The notes beneath the pieces are model-generated. The model saw only the letters and a program-made list of their open reading frames with translations. It had not been told where the DNA came from and ran no database searches. A stretch of 64,000 nt of DNA, from the NCBI RefSeq assembly GCF_034043515.1, contig NZ_CP138214.1, forward strand, positions 3,286,001-3,350,000. Reading direction: 5' to 3'. Made by a program: the position numbers and the translations under genes. Source of the stretch: Pseudomonas sp. MUP55 (GTDB lineage Bacteria > Pseudomonadota > Gammaproteobacteria > Pseudomonadales > Pseudomonadaceae). This document shows positions 36,029 to 44,921 of the stretch, one piece after another. Each line of letters starts with the position of its first letter. Positions within the stretch are counted from its first letter, which is position 1.

Positions 36029-36056
36029 GGGCTGCGCGCAACGCGCAGCCCCCTTT
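36029..36056. terminator. Intrinsic-type hairpin after the DUF883 gene
   Basis: GGGCTGCGCG-CAA-CGCGCAGCCC is a perfect 10-bp stem with a 3-base loop followed by CCTTTC. It lies between the convergent DUF883 and dehydrogenase genes and can end transcription at least on the plus strand. Confidence 0.7.
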
Positions 36057-37093
36057 CACTGCGCCGCCAACTCGCGCAACTGCCGCAGATCCTCTACTTC
36101 AATTTCTATCCCAGTCTCCTCAGACTTCGCCCGCGTGCGATGACGCCGATCCCCCGGCAACCGCCGCAATCCCACCGCATGCATCTGCCGCACCAGTTCC
36201 TGGCTGCGCGCGGCAAAGCTTTGCCCGGCCGTCTTGCTCGGGTCGATGACAATCAGCAACTGGCCGGTCCAGGGCGTGCGCGCACCCGGATGATCAGCCC
36301 AGTTGAACTCAAAGGAAAAATGCCCTCCGGTTAACGCGGCCGCCAGCAACTCGACCATCATCGACAGGGCCGAGCCCTTGTGCCCGCCAAACGGCAGCAG
36401 CGCGCCGCCTTCCAGAATGGCTTTCGGGTCCTGGGTCGGCTGGCCCAGGCTGTCCACGCCCATGCCCGGCGGCAGACGCTCGCCTTTGCGCGCGGCGATC
36501 TGCACGTCGCCATGGGCGATGGCGCTGGTGGCCAGGTCGAAGACGATCGGCGGGCCGTCGGCGCGTGGCGCGGCAAAAGCGATGGGGTTGGTGCCGAACA
36601 GCGGCCGGTCGGCGCCATGGGGCACCACACAGGTCATGCTGTTGACCACGCTCAAGGCCACCAGGCCTTCGTCGGCAAAAGGCTCGACGTCTGGCCACAG
36701 CGCGGCGAAATGGTGGGAATTGTGGATCGCCAGCAACGCGATACCGGCGCTGCGAGCCTTGTCCACCAGCAAGGGCCGGGCAGCCGCCAAGGCCGGTTGG
36801 GCGAAGCCGTTACAGGCGTCAACCCGCACAAAGCCACTGGCGACGTCCGTCACCACGGGCAGCGCGTGACCCTCTACCCAGCCGCTGGCCAGCGTACTGA
36901 GGTAGCCGGGCATGCGAAAGATGCCGTGACTGTGGGCGCCGTCGCGCTCGGCGCTGGCGCAATTGTTCGCCAGAATGGCCGCAACCTCGGGCGAGGTACC
37001 GTGCTTTTCAAACACCGTTTGCAGCAAGGCCACCAGCTCAGTGAAACCGATGAACGCGCTGGCACGATCAACTACCGGGGACTGGGCAGACAT
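36056..37093 (-). CDS. Malate/L-lactate dehydrogenase-family (Ldh2) oxidoreductase
   Basis: A 345-residue NAD(P)-dependent oxidoreductase of the Ldh2/MDH family: NSHHFAALWPDVEPFA contains the catalytic His pair region, NPIAFAAPRADGPPIVFDLATS the nucleotide site, and GGHKGSALSMMVELLAAALTGG the closing motif. Members reduce 2-oxoacids such as delta1-piperidine-2-carboxylate/pyrroline-2-carboxylate, ureidoglycolate or 2,3-diketogulonate; which applies is unclear. ATG 37093 (MSAQSPVVDRA) has GGAG 8 bases upstream; the open frame to 37273 is an artefact. It is divergent from the large toxin-like gene. Confidence 0.85.
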   Translation of the reverse strand: MSAQSPVVDRASAFIGFTELVALLQTVFEKHGTSPEVAAILANNCASAERDGAHSHGIFRMPGYLSTLASGWVEGHALPVVTDVASGFVRVDACNGFAQPALAAARPLLVDKARSAGIALLAIHNSHHFAALWPDVEPFADEGLVALSVVNSMTCVVPHGADRPLFGTNPIAFAAPRADGPPIVFDLATSAIAHGDVQIAARKGERLPPGMGVDSLGQPTQDPKAILEGGALLPFGGHKGSALSMMVELLAAALTGGHFSFEFNWADHPGARTPWTGQLLIVIDPSKTAGQSFAARSQELVRQMHAVGLRRLPGDRRHRTRAKSEETGIEIEVEDLRQLRELAAQ

Positions 37094-37271
37094 CTGTAGC
37101 TCCGATTTTTTTAATTGGAAGAGACAACAAGAATCCAGATCACCGATTAAACAACGCGGCCCATGCCTGCTGTCAACGGGCGCCTGCGGCTTGACCCAGT
37201 TATCTACCGCCACCTGCGCCCCATCAGCCTTTAGTTTCACCTGCTCCCCCGACGCTGATGGAGAACACGGC

Positions 37272-40200
37272 ATGGCTCGCTTGACCCCACCCTATTTTTT
37301 CGAAGAATTGCTGCGACCCGTCAAACGCAACGCACCCACCGAGCGCGAACGGGCGCTGGGGTTTACCGTAAAAGATCTGGACTGGCTGCACACGCTTTAC
37401 TACGCCACCAACGCCGCGCGCCAGCAAACCAAAACCCACAGCTACCCGATGACCGTGGAACGCCTGCTGATTATCCTCACCGGCAAACCCGCCCTGCCGT
37501 TGGCCGGCGCGTTCATGATGAGCCCCACGCCGGACGCCAGACGCGCCGTGCTCTACACGCCCTATGGAGGCCTGGAAGTATTCGACAGCCCCTCTGCGTT
37601 GATCAAGGAACTGCAAGACCGCTTGGAGCAGCCGAGCGAACGGGCCGACCTGCTGCGTTTTCTGTCCATCAGCCAACGCGAGGAGCTGCCTGCCAACGCT
37701 TCGCTGGCGCTCACACGCGAGGTGATACAGGGCGAGGTCATGCGCGATCAGGAACAGGTAATCCTGACCAACCAGCACAGCAACGTCGAGGCAATGCTCG
37801 CCCAACTGCGCCAGCTGCCCAACCTGCACCAAATGCTCGACACGCTGCTGGGCATCATGGCTCGCGTGCACTTTGCAGGCCTGAACCAAGGCGACACCCG
37901 TGTGAACTTTTACAGCCGGGCCAGCGCCGGCGAGGACAGCCACTGGGTCGCCTCAACCCCGTTGCGCGAAGCATTGCTGCAGTTTTATGCCAGGCAAGGC
38001 TGGCCTGCCGAGCAGACTCACAGTTTCTTCAACCCGCGCCATGACACCACCGCCTTTAACCAGAAGCAACGGGACGAGGACCAGTTGCGTTGGAACAGCG
38101 TGGTTGAGCAAACCAGCGGCATTTTGTCGAAACTGCTCAACAGCCTGGTGCAAACCTACTGGAACGAGGATTTCGACAAGGGTCAGTCTCGCCTGGCGTT
38201 CTTCGCCCAGGTCGTCCGTGAAAAATTCCGTGTGGACCTGCTGTTCAAGCACCAGGATTTCATCCTGTCCACCGACGAAAGCATCAAATTGCAGGCCCTG
38301 TTCCTGAAGAGCCAAGCCGCGCGCAACGCCCTGAACAGCCCCTTGCGCATAGAAAAAATACGTGTCAGCGCGCCGTATCAACATCACGTTGAACTGGCCA
38401 GCACCCTCATGATCAGCAACGACAAAGCCTTTTTGTATACCCAAAACCGTGGCCTGCAGGTGCTCAAGGATCTGGACGACCTCCACGCCACCCTGCTGGC
38501 GATGCTCAAGGCTGCGGGCTACGAAGATGAACTGCTCAATTTCCTGTCCCTGGATGAACAGAATGTCTACATCGGGATGGACCAGTTGCAGGTCACCGGG
38601 TGTCCCGTGGCCGACGACATTTTCCAGGAAATGGTCGAGGACATTGCCGCCAAGCAGCTCAACAACCTGGAATACGCCCTCAGACTTTTTCGACGCAGCG
38701 GCGGCACCATCGACCTGGGCGCGCTGCTCGACAGTGCCCTGGACATCCGCTTGATGCTGGACAGCCGTTTACTTGCACTGCAGACCGACGGGCGCTGGAG
38801 CGTGCACCCGGTCACCGGCACCGACGGTGGCCCCACCACCGTCATCGCGCAACGCACCAAGGGCCATTTGCAACGGTTGGAGGCCATCCAGGCAGCGCTC
38901 GCACTCGCGCACAGCAAGCATCCGACCCTGCGCAGCCTGGCGGTGAAGGCGCTGGATGCACAGTTGAGCAAAAGCCAGCTGGATCTGCATGCCGAGGATG
39001 TCTATATCAATACCTATGCCACTGAAGCTCAAGAACGTGAAACGCGCTTGCCCCAGGCATCGTCAAGCATGGTCGGCCACTTTATCGCGCGCCTGGCCAG
39101 GAAGGCCGAAGCCGTGAAGCAATCATCATTGACTTGGTTTTACGGCAAGCGCGTGGAGGGCGCTGCGGACAAGCTTCACGACCTGACAGTGGCTGTTTTC
39201 AACCGGGTGATCGAGCAAGTCCTGGCGACCTTTGCGCAGCAATACCTGCGTACGCGGCCGGGTGCATTCCTGAGCAACGAACAGACACGCCTGAGTCTTG
39301 GCATGCTGCAGGGACTCAGTGGGGAGATGCACCTGCGCCAGCTGGATAAAAGCCTGGCGCCGCGTGAACTCGCGCTGCTTGACAGTGTACTCAGGGCCGA
39401 CAGCCTGACGCGCCCGACCCGCCACGGCCTCAACGGCTTCATACCGGATGCCTTCGGCCTGACCCTCTACGCGGGTCACCAGGCCGAGCCAGAGCCGCTG
39501 GCCAATTGCTTTGCGTTGACCGAGCGCGGCGGATACGACCCGCTGCATTCCGGCATCGTCCTGCTGTGGACGCCCCGCCATGGCTATGAGCCGTTTACCT
39601 CGATCACCGACCTGCTCAAAAAGCTCAAGCACCGCCTGGCGTCCCCCACGCAACGCCTGTTCCTGCTGGAAAACCTGCCCGCCGCCAAACGCAGGCCTCA
39701 TCAAACCTTCGAACTCGGCCCGCTGAAACGCATCGACCGCCATCTGCTCAACGATCGTCAAGACAGTTATAGCCGGCTGACGCGGGCCGATATTGACCAC
39801 GTGCTCCTGATGAACCTTAGCGCAAAGGCGCTGCAGGACTGGCTGAATGCTTTGCTGCACCGCACACCGCCGTCCGGGTTGCCCAGGAGCATTGCCATCG
39901 CCCAAGCCATACTTCATCAGCAAGGGCTTGCGGTCTGGCTGGGCATGGCGCCGCCCCACGAACAGATTCTGCATGCCGAACTGCTGGAACAGTACCGCCT
40001 CAGCGCCCCGCAGGAACGTGACTACCTTCACGGCATCATCCCGATGCGCCAGCAGGCGGTAGTGACGCTTTCCAACCTGCTCGCAAAGCGTTTTCCGGGG
40101 CAGGTGGTGAATCCGGACAATGTGCTGATCGCCCCTCGTATCGATCTGAAGGGCCACAACCAGACCCTGACGGACTTTGCCTTGCGCCATTTGCCCGAGC

Positions 40201-42431
40201 TGCGTGCCGAAGGCATCCGGCTCAGTTCGCGCACCGCCACGCCACTGCCACCGGGCCTGGACGGCGATGCCGTGGTGCAGCTGGTGCGCCAACTGGACCT
40301 CAAGCGGTTGTACCAGGCACACCTGACCAGCCACCTGGAAGGCCAAGGCGATGACGCACTCGTACGCCGTGATCGGTTCTGTCGGCAGTTGCCCTGGCAA
40401 ATGCTGCAGTACGCCCACGAACAGAGGCTCGACGAACAGCTCTCGGCCTCGGCCTGGAGCTTTGTGCAGCAGGTCTTCGACATGCCCGATGCCGTAGCCC
40501 GGGCCCTGATTCACGGCGTGACGGCGGTCATTCGCCCCCTTGCGCTGATCGCCACGCCCGGTGCAACCCCTGCCACGGCCCTGGGTTGCTACCTGATCGG
40601 CCCGAAGGCCGGCGCTAGCGGGCCCACATTGCTGTATGCACCTTACAGTCCCACGCATTTGCTCAAGGAATACGCCAGCGAATCGAGACTGCTCGATGAA
40701 TTCACAACCCCTGGTGCTTTGCAGGATTGGGTAGTCGGTCGCCTGGAAGACCCTCAGCAGGCAACCTACCGCAATCTGCTGAGCCAGCACGCACTTCGCG
40801 AATTGCAAGAGATTCGTCTGGGCGACACACCTATCCCCGGCAACCTGCTGACGCGACTGTTCGAAGACAACCTCGCCCTGTTATCCCAGCTGCTCGCGTG
40901 CCAGTTTACGCCGGGCGCCAGGGCGCAGTGGGACGCGGTCACAAGCCTGCTCGGCGAGGGCATTCCCAACGCCTTTCAATTCATGGCTGGCAAGCTGGCT
41001 TATCCACTGGTGATCTGGCGCAGCTTCAATTTGTTCAAGGCGTCGGCCGAAAACCTGCAGCAACAGCGCTGGCAACACGCGCTGAAGACGTTTATCGCCG
41101 GCGTGGCCGAAATGGCCGCCTTGCGCAGGGCACTGGACGGGCTCGTGCCCGATACCGCCACGCCTGCGCCAGCCACCACGGTGGGCCAATGGCTTGACGC
41201 ACCCGCGCCTGCGGCAATGACCCTGGCGACCCTGGACATGACAGCGCCCCAGCGCACTCGACTGAGTCAGTTCGAAAACACGCGGGTCAGCCTCAAAGAC
41301 TTGAAAAAGAGTCCTGCGACCGTTTACCAGGACGAGGCCAACACGCGCGCTTTCGTCCCGCTGGACGGCAAGGTCTACCGGGTGAAGAAAGCCGGTCAGC
41401 ACTGGCGCATGAACGACGGTGACCGGCACGGCCCCTACGTGCAGCGTAACAGCCGTGGCGAATGGGTGCTGGACCTGGACTCGCATCGCCCGCGCTACGG
41501 CAAGACGCTCTCCAAATACACTTACAGGGCGTTGACTCGCTCGGCTGAGCGCGAGTCCATCAACATCGAGGCGGTGGGCATGCCGGCCATTGCTGCGCTG
41601 TCCAGCTGGAAGGCGCTGTGCATCAACGAAGCGCTCAACGTGGCGACGTATTACGCGGTGACGTGCAAACGCAACCTTTCAAATTTTGCAGGCCTGCGCG
41701 ATCCGAACAGCCGCCTCGGGCGTTTTTTCACCGAAATGTTCGGCATCCTTACCCTGACGCCCGATCAGGTGCAGCGCATCGAAACCCGCGTCGACGAGGT
41801 GCTCGACGAGTTGGTCAACCCCACGCTGATCAACCCTGACACGATGCGCTTCGTCTGTGGTACCCACCGTACTGGCGAGACCCATACCTATGCCTTCGTG
41901 CTGCCAGATGATGCGGACAAAAAGATCTACCTGCTGGACCGGTTCTTCGACCCCAACATGGACGTCTACCAAAATCGCTTGACCACCCCGTTTGATATTT
42001 CGGCCCATGCGCGCGCAACCGTGTTGATCCATGAGATCACGCACTTGACATCCGCCACCGAAGACCTGGCTTACCTGGACAGCATGCGACCGTTCCCGGA
42101 CCTGATCAATGTGCGGATCACCGGCGCCGCGCAGATGAAAACCGACCTGACCGACTTGCGTGAAACAGCCCTCTCGGTGCTGACACCGGCCATCTACCTG
42201 TTCAAGAGCCTGGACGCGCTCACCCAGCAGTGGAACGATTATGGCAACCGCCAGGGTACTTCGGCGCTCAAGGACAAGGTGCTGAGTACCACTGGCGCTC
42301 GGACCCTGGAGGATGCCCGGTCTGTGTTCATGAGCAACGCCGACCGGCGCCTGGACACGATCCTGGGCAACGCCGACTCGGTCACCTACCTGATCAGCCA
42401 ATTGGGCCGGGAGCTGGACGCCGGTGCCTGA
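37272..42431 (+). CDS. Giant toxin-like protein with repeat modules and aspzincin-type protease end
   Basis: A 1719-residue protein with no signal peptide. It contains related modules, each an unpaired strand ending in LLYxP or LYTP, then about 12 residues, then a SxxxLxxxLxxRL helix: about residues 77-131, 372-428, 743-802 and 1103-1170. A GPYVQRNSRGEWVLDL module lies near 1385-1402 and is shared with the second giant protein at 54371-59014. The overall pattern is that of DUF6543 'dermonecrotic toxin domain' proteins of Pseudomonas. The C-terminus carries HEITH (His1587-His1591) followed by TEDLAY (Thr1596-Tyr1601), the HExxH + TxDxxY layout of M35 aspzincin metallopeptidases. ATG 37272 follows GGAGAACACGGC. 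Likely an exported effector; route unknown. Confidence 0.78.
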   Translation: MARLTPPYFFEELLRPVKRNAPTERERALGFTVKDLDWLHTLYYATNAARQQTKTHSYPMTVERLLIILTGKPALPLAGAFMMSPTPDARRAVLYTPYGGLEVFDSPSALIKELQDRLEQPSERADLLRFLSISQREELPANASLALTREVIQGEVMRDQEQVILTNQHSNVEAMLAQLRQLPNLHQMLDTLLGIMARVHFAGLNQGDTRVNFYSRASAGEDSHWVASTPLREALLQFYARQGWPAEQTHSFFNPRHDTTAFNQKQRDEDQLRWNSVVEQTSGILSKLLNSLVQTYWNEDFDKGQSRLAFFAQVVREKFRVDLLFKHQDFILSTDESIKLQALFLKSQAARNALNSPLRIEKIRVSAPYQHHVELASTLMISNDKAFLYTQNRGLQVLKDLDDLHATLLAMLKAAGYEDELLNFLSLDEQNVYIGMDQLQVTGCPVADDIFQEMVEDIAAKQLNNLEYALRLFRRSGGTIDLGALLDSALDIRLMLDSRLLALQTDGRWSVHPVTGTDGGPTTVIAQRTKGHLQRLEAIQAALALAHSKHPTLRSLAVKALDAQLSKSQLDLHAEDVYINTYATEAQERETRLPQASSSMVGHFIARLARKAEAVKQSSLTWFYGKRVEGAADKLHDLTVAVFNRVIEQVLATFAQQYLRTRPGAFLSNEQTRLSLGMLQGLSGEMHLRQLDKSLAPRELALLDSVLRADSLTRPTRHGLNGFIPDAFGLTLYAGHQAEPEPLANCFALTERGGYDPLHSGIVLLWTPRHGYEPFTSITDLLKKLKHRLASPTQRLFLLENLPAAKRRPHQTFELGPLKRIDRHLLNDRQDSYSRLTRADIDHVLLMNLSAKALQDWLNALLHRTPPSGLPRSIAIAQAILHQQGLAVWLGMAPPHEQILHAELLEQYRLSAPQERDYLHGIIPMRQQAVVTLSNLLAKRFPGQVVNPDNVLIAPRIDLKGHNQTLTDFALRHLPELRAEGIRLSSRTATPLPPGLDGDAVVQLVRQLDLKRLYQAHLTSHLEGQGDDALVRRDRFCRQLPWQMLQYAHEQRLDEQLSASAWSFVQQVFDMPDAVARALIHGVTAVIRPLALIATPGATPATALGCYLIGPKAGASGPTLLYAPYSPTHLLKEYASESRLLDEFTTPGALQDWVVGRLEDPQQATYRNLLSQHALRELQEIRLGDTPIPGNLLTRLFEDNLALLSQLLACQFTPGARAQWDAVTSLLGEGIPNAFQFMAGKLAYPLVIWRSFNLFKASAENLQQQRWQHALKTFIAGVAEMAALRRALDGLVPDTATPAPATTVGQWLDAPAPAAMTLATLDMTAPQRTRLSQFENTRVSLKDLKKSPATVYQDEANTRAFVPLDGKVYRVKKAGQHWRMNDGDRHGPYVQRNSRGEWVLDLDSHRPRYGKTLSKYTYRALTRSAERESINIEAVGMPAIAALSSWKALCINEALNVATYYAVTCKRNLSNFAGLRDPNSRLGRFFTEMFGILTLTPDQVQRIETRVDEVLDELVNPTLINPDTMRFVCGTHRTGETHTYAFVLPDDADKKIYLLDRFFDPNMDVYQNRLTTPFDISAHARATVLIHEITHLTSATEDLAYLDSMRPFPDLINVRITGAAQMKTDLTDLRETALSVLTPAIYLFKSLDALTQQWNDYGNRQGTSALKDKVLSTTGARTLEDARSVFMSNADRRLDTILGNADSVTYLISQLGRELDAGA

Positions 42432-42471
42432 CAGGCCGTCAGCGGGCGCTGCGCCAGTGTGCTTCAGAGAG

Positions 42472-42494
42472 ATTCATTCTCATTGATGCTCATT
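42472..42494. promoter_or_regulatory. Fur-box-like sequence upstream of fecR
   Basis: ATTCATTCTCATTGATGCTC contains ATTCTCATT, one mismatch from the ATTATCATT core of a Fur site, and repeats CATT every 6-10 bases. Fur control is usual for fecIR units. The match is partial, so this is tentative. Confidence 0.4.
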
Positions 42495-42536
42495 TGCCAT
42501 GATGGCGGTTCTCGCCGTACGGCCTGGGAGGTTAGA

Positions 42537-42560
42537 ATGGCGCAAATCAGGATGTGTTAA
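42537..42560 (+). other. Seven-codon leader ORF overlapping the fecR start
   Basis: After a strong GGGAGG ribosome site, ATG 42537 opens a seven-codon frame (MAQIRMC) whose TAA (42558-42560) overlaps the fecR ATG as TAATG. It could couple translation to fecR. It may also be a deletion scar of a sigma-factor gene, since fecI normally occupies this spot and also overlaps fecR. Confidence 0.5.
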
Positions 42561-43555
42561 TGACCGACAAGCCCGTTTCCGAAGCCGAGTATGACGCCAT
42601 CACCGATGCGGCCGCGCACTGGTGCATGCGCTTGCACGCGAGCGATTGCACGGTGGCCGAGCGCCAGGCCTTCAGCCAATGGCACGATGCTCATCCGCTG
42701 CATGCCTTCGAGTATGCGGCGATGCTGGAAATCTGGGACGTGGCCGATCATCTGCCGCGCACCGCGCCGGCGCCGGTGGTGTCGGCGCTCAAGCCTCGCC
42801 CGCGCTGGCGCACCTATGCGGTCGCAGCCGCGGTTTGCCTTGCCGCGTTACCGCTGGCCGCCTTCACTGGCTGGCAAGCCGGCTGGCTGCCCAGTTCCTA
42901 CAAGCATTACCAGGCGGCCAACGGCTTGCGCAGCGTCACCCTTGGCGATGGCAGCCAGGTGGAATTGAACCTGGGTACCGAACTGGTCTACAGCGCTTAC
43001 AAGGATCGACGTCAGGTCAGACTGAAAAAGGGCGAGGCGTTTTTCAAGGTCGCTCATGACAGCGATCATCCGTTTATCGTGCAGGCTGGCGATGGGCAAG
43101 TGCGAGTGACGGGCACCCAGTTCAATGTCTGGACCTATGAAGACCAGGTCCGGGTGATGCTGCTCGAAGGCTCGGTGCAGATCGCCAGCGACTCGGTGCA
43201 TGGCAGCGTGCCGCTTACCCCGGGCATGCAGGCCAGCTACCAGCACGGCGATGCCACCCCGCGGGTGTCCACGACCAGGCCCAATGATCCCACGCTGGCA
43301 TGGCGCACCGGTAAGCTGGTGCTCGACAACCTGGCCCTGGCCGACGCCCTGCCGCTGATCAACCGCTACCTAGACAAGCCCGCGATGCTGGCGGATGCGG
43401 GCACCGGGACCATTCGCATTGGCGGTATCTACAACCTCAGTGAGGTCAACAACCTCATCCCTTCCCTGCCCAAGGTGCTGCCGGTCTACCTGACCCAGAA
43501 TCAGGACGGCAACCCCGTACTCAATTCCATTCCGCGCAAAACCCCCAAGGGCTGA
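42560..43555 (+). CDS. FecR-family anti-sigma/sensor protein without an adjacent sigma factor
   Basis: A 331-residue inner-membrane regulator: N-terminal DUF4880-type cytoplasmic domain (ITDAAAHWCMRLHASDCTVAERQAF), one membrane helix (about 84-104), and a periplasmic FecR domain (GLRSVTLGDGSQVELNLGTEL...GQVRVTGTQFNVWTYEDQVRVMLLEGSV). FecR proteins receive a signal from a TonB-dependent receptor and control a FecI-type ECF sigma factor. Here neither fecI nor the receptor gene is adjacent; the upstream gene is the giant toxin and the downstream one fapA. ATG 42560 has AGGA about 7 bases upstream. Confidence 0.88.
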   Translation: MTDKPVSEAEYDAITDAAAHWCMRLHASDCTVAERQAFSQWHDAHPLHAFEYAAMLEIWDVADHLPRTAPAPVVSALKPRPRWRTYAVAAAVCLAALPLAAFTGWQAGWLPSSYKHYQAANGLRSVTLGDGSQVELNLGTELVYSAYKDRRQVRLKKGEAFFKVAHDSDHPFIVQAGDGQVRVTGTQFNVWTYEDQVRVMLLEGSVQIASDSVHGSVPLTPGMQASYQHGDATPRVSTTRPNDPTLAWRTGKLVLDNLALADALPLINRYLDKPAMLADAGTGTIRIGGIYNLSEVNNLIPSLPKVLPVYLTQNQDGNPVLNSIPRKTPKG

Positions 43556-43648
43556 GCACGCCCCTGGCGCCGCAACTGTCCATTTTTGAAACAGCCAAGT
43601 GTCCTGAATCGCCCCGTGGGTGCGCATTCATGATTTTGTCATGGGCAC

Positions 43649-43724
43649 TGTTTCATCGATGAGACAGCAGGCGTGAACGGCCGGGCATATCGCGTCTCGG
43701 GGCGACTGTCTCACGGCTGAAACA
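43649..43724. promoter_or_regulatory. Two enhancer-like palindromes upstream of fapA
   Basis: TGTTTCA-TCGA-TGAGACA (43649-43666) and TGTCTCA-CGGC-TGAAACA (43707-43724) share the form TGTYTCA-N4-TGARACA, 58 bases centre to centre. A degenerate third copy ending TGAAACA lies at 43577-43593. They sit about 65-140 bases before the sigma-54 promoter, where activator-binding sites belong. Confidence 0.7.
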
Positions 43725-43787
43725 CTGCCGCCGACCTATCCTCCAGGGCCAATCGCAACACCTTGAAACCACAGCAAAAACAAAAAG

Positions 43788-43803
43788 CGGCACGCCTTCT
43801 GCT
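43788..43803 (+). promoter_or_regulatory. Sigma-54 promoter of the fap operon
   Basis: CGGCACGCCTTCTGCT has GG (43789-43790), ten bases, GC (43801-43802): exact RpoN -24/-12 spacing with a good GGCACG -24 element. Transcription would start near 43814, giving a leader of about 42 bases to the fapA GTG. The sigma-54 activator gene at 48676-50001 is the natural partner. Confidence 0.72.
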
Positions 43804-43855
43804 CTGTTCCTGACAACGCTGTTTAGGGTCAGCGTGAATAATAAGGACTGCCGCC

Positions 43856-44305
43856 GTGAACACACTCACTCAAGCCTCGATAAACGCACTGTTGATCAGT
43901 TGCGTGCTCAGTGCCGGCATCAGCCTGCCGAGCCAGGCCGGTGACGGCGTGATCGTGACGGGACGTGTGGTGCAAGGTCATATGTATGGGCGCACCTCCC
44001 TTCCCGACCCCTACCCCAATACCGCCAACGCCAATCCCAGCAAGGAAGTGATCAGCGCCATGTCCGGTGAACTCAGCGATGTGGACATCGGCGGTATTCG
44101 CAGCGGTTCCAGCCTCGCACCTGCCCTGCAGCCCAGCGGCAACCTGTCGGGCTTGAGCGCCACGCAACACGGCATGTCGACCCTCGGCTCCGGCGCGGCC
44201 GCCGGGCACGGTGCCGGCAGCGGCATGGGTGGCCAGATCAGTGATTCGATCCAGCGCGGCATGACCCCCTTGAACAACCTCGGCAGCATGATGGGGGGCA
44301 AGTGA
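43856..44305 (+). CDS. fapA: FapA, functional amyloid chaperone-like subunit
   Basis: First gene of a complete fapABCDEF operon, which makes Pseudomonas extracellular functional amyloid for biofilm. The 149-residue product has a signal peptide (about 1-29, ending LPSQA) and a low-complexity Gly/Ser/Asn-rich mature part with a GSGAAAGHGAGSGMGG run. FapA is periplasmic and influences FapB/FapC secretion and fibril composition. It starts at GTG 43856, with AAGGAC 7 bases upstream. Its TGA overlaps the fapB ATG by one base. Confidence 0.88.
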   Translation: MNTLTQASINALLISCVLSAGISLPSQAGDGVIVTGRVVQGHMYGRTSLPDPYPNTANANPSKEVISAMSGELSDVDIGGIRSGSSLAPALQPSGNLSGLSATQHGMSTLGSGAAAGHGAGSGMGGQISDSIQRGMTPLNNLGSMMGGK

Positions 44306-44853
44306 TGAAGCGCTCGGTGTGGGTGTTCGCGCTGCTGGCCAGCGCGTCGACAATGGCTGATGACCGCGCCGTGATCGACAACAGCGGCACACAGTACCAG
44401 GGCGTTCTGTCGATCAACCAGGCGGCCGGCACCCGGCAGCAAATGTCCAACAGCCGCGCCATCGTTCTCGGCGGCCAGGCCACCACGGTCAACATCCAGA
44501 AACTCGACGGCAACGTCGACCCGTCCCTGAACGCCAAGGCGGCGATCCTGGGCACCTCTTTTACCAACGGCAACGGTGTACTGGGCATCAACCAGTCGGC
44601 CGGGGCCAATAACCAATCGATCAACGCCGTGCGGATCAGCCTAAACCCTGGCCCGCAAAGCATCGATGACAGCGTCCTGTTGCAACAGAACACGACGCAG
44701 TTGACCGACTCAGGGCTCACCCCCACCACTGGCAGCCGCCAGGTCGTGACCAGCGACCAGGCCTTCACCGGCAGCCGAGGAGTGATTCAGGTGAACCAGA
44801 GTGCCGGGGTGGGGAACCGAGTGGCTAACACCCTGGGCATCACTATCAAGTAA
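44305..44853 (+). CDS. fapB: FapB, minor amyloid subunit (nucleator)
   Basis: A 182-residue exported protein: signal peptide (about 1-18, cut near STMA) and repeats rich in Asn, Gln and Gly of the form GVLSINQAAGTRQQMSNS, GVLGINQSAGANNQSINAV and GVIQVNQSAGVGNRVANTL, the imperfect amyloid repeats of FapB, thought to nucleate FapC fibres. I start it at ATG 44305 (TGATG overlap with fapA); the preceding GTG at 44302 is also in frame. The GGGGGG run at 44294-44299 can act as ribosome site. Confidence 0.9.
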   Translation: MKRSVWVFALLASASTMADDRAVIDNSGTQYQGVLSINQAAGTRQQMSNSRAIVLGGQATTVNIQKLDGNVDPSLNAKAAILGTSFTNGNGVLGINQSAGANNQSINAVRISLNPGPQSIDDSVLLQQNTTQLTDSGLTPTTGSRQVVTSDQAFTGSRGVIQVNQSAGVGNRVANTLGITIK

Positions 44854-44921
44854 ATGCTTGGTAGCACTGGCTGGACCGTACCAACACTTAACTCAACTAA
44901 TTAGAAGCAAGGAGAAACACC

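Noticed and set aside
39126..40808. A 560-codon minus-strand frame inside the giant toxin-like gene
   Set aside because: No ribosome site or family pattern, and the opposite strand encodes continuous modules.
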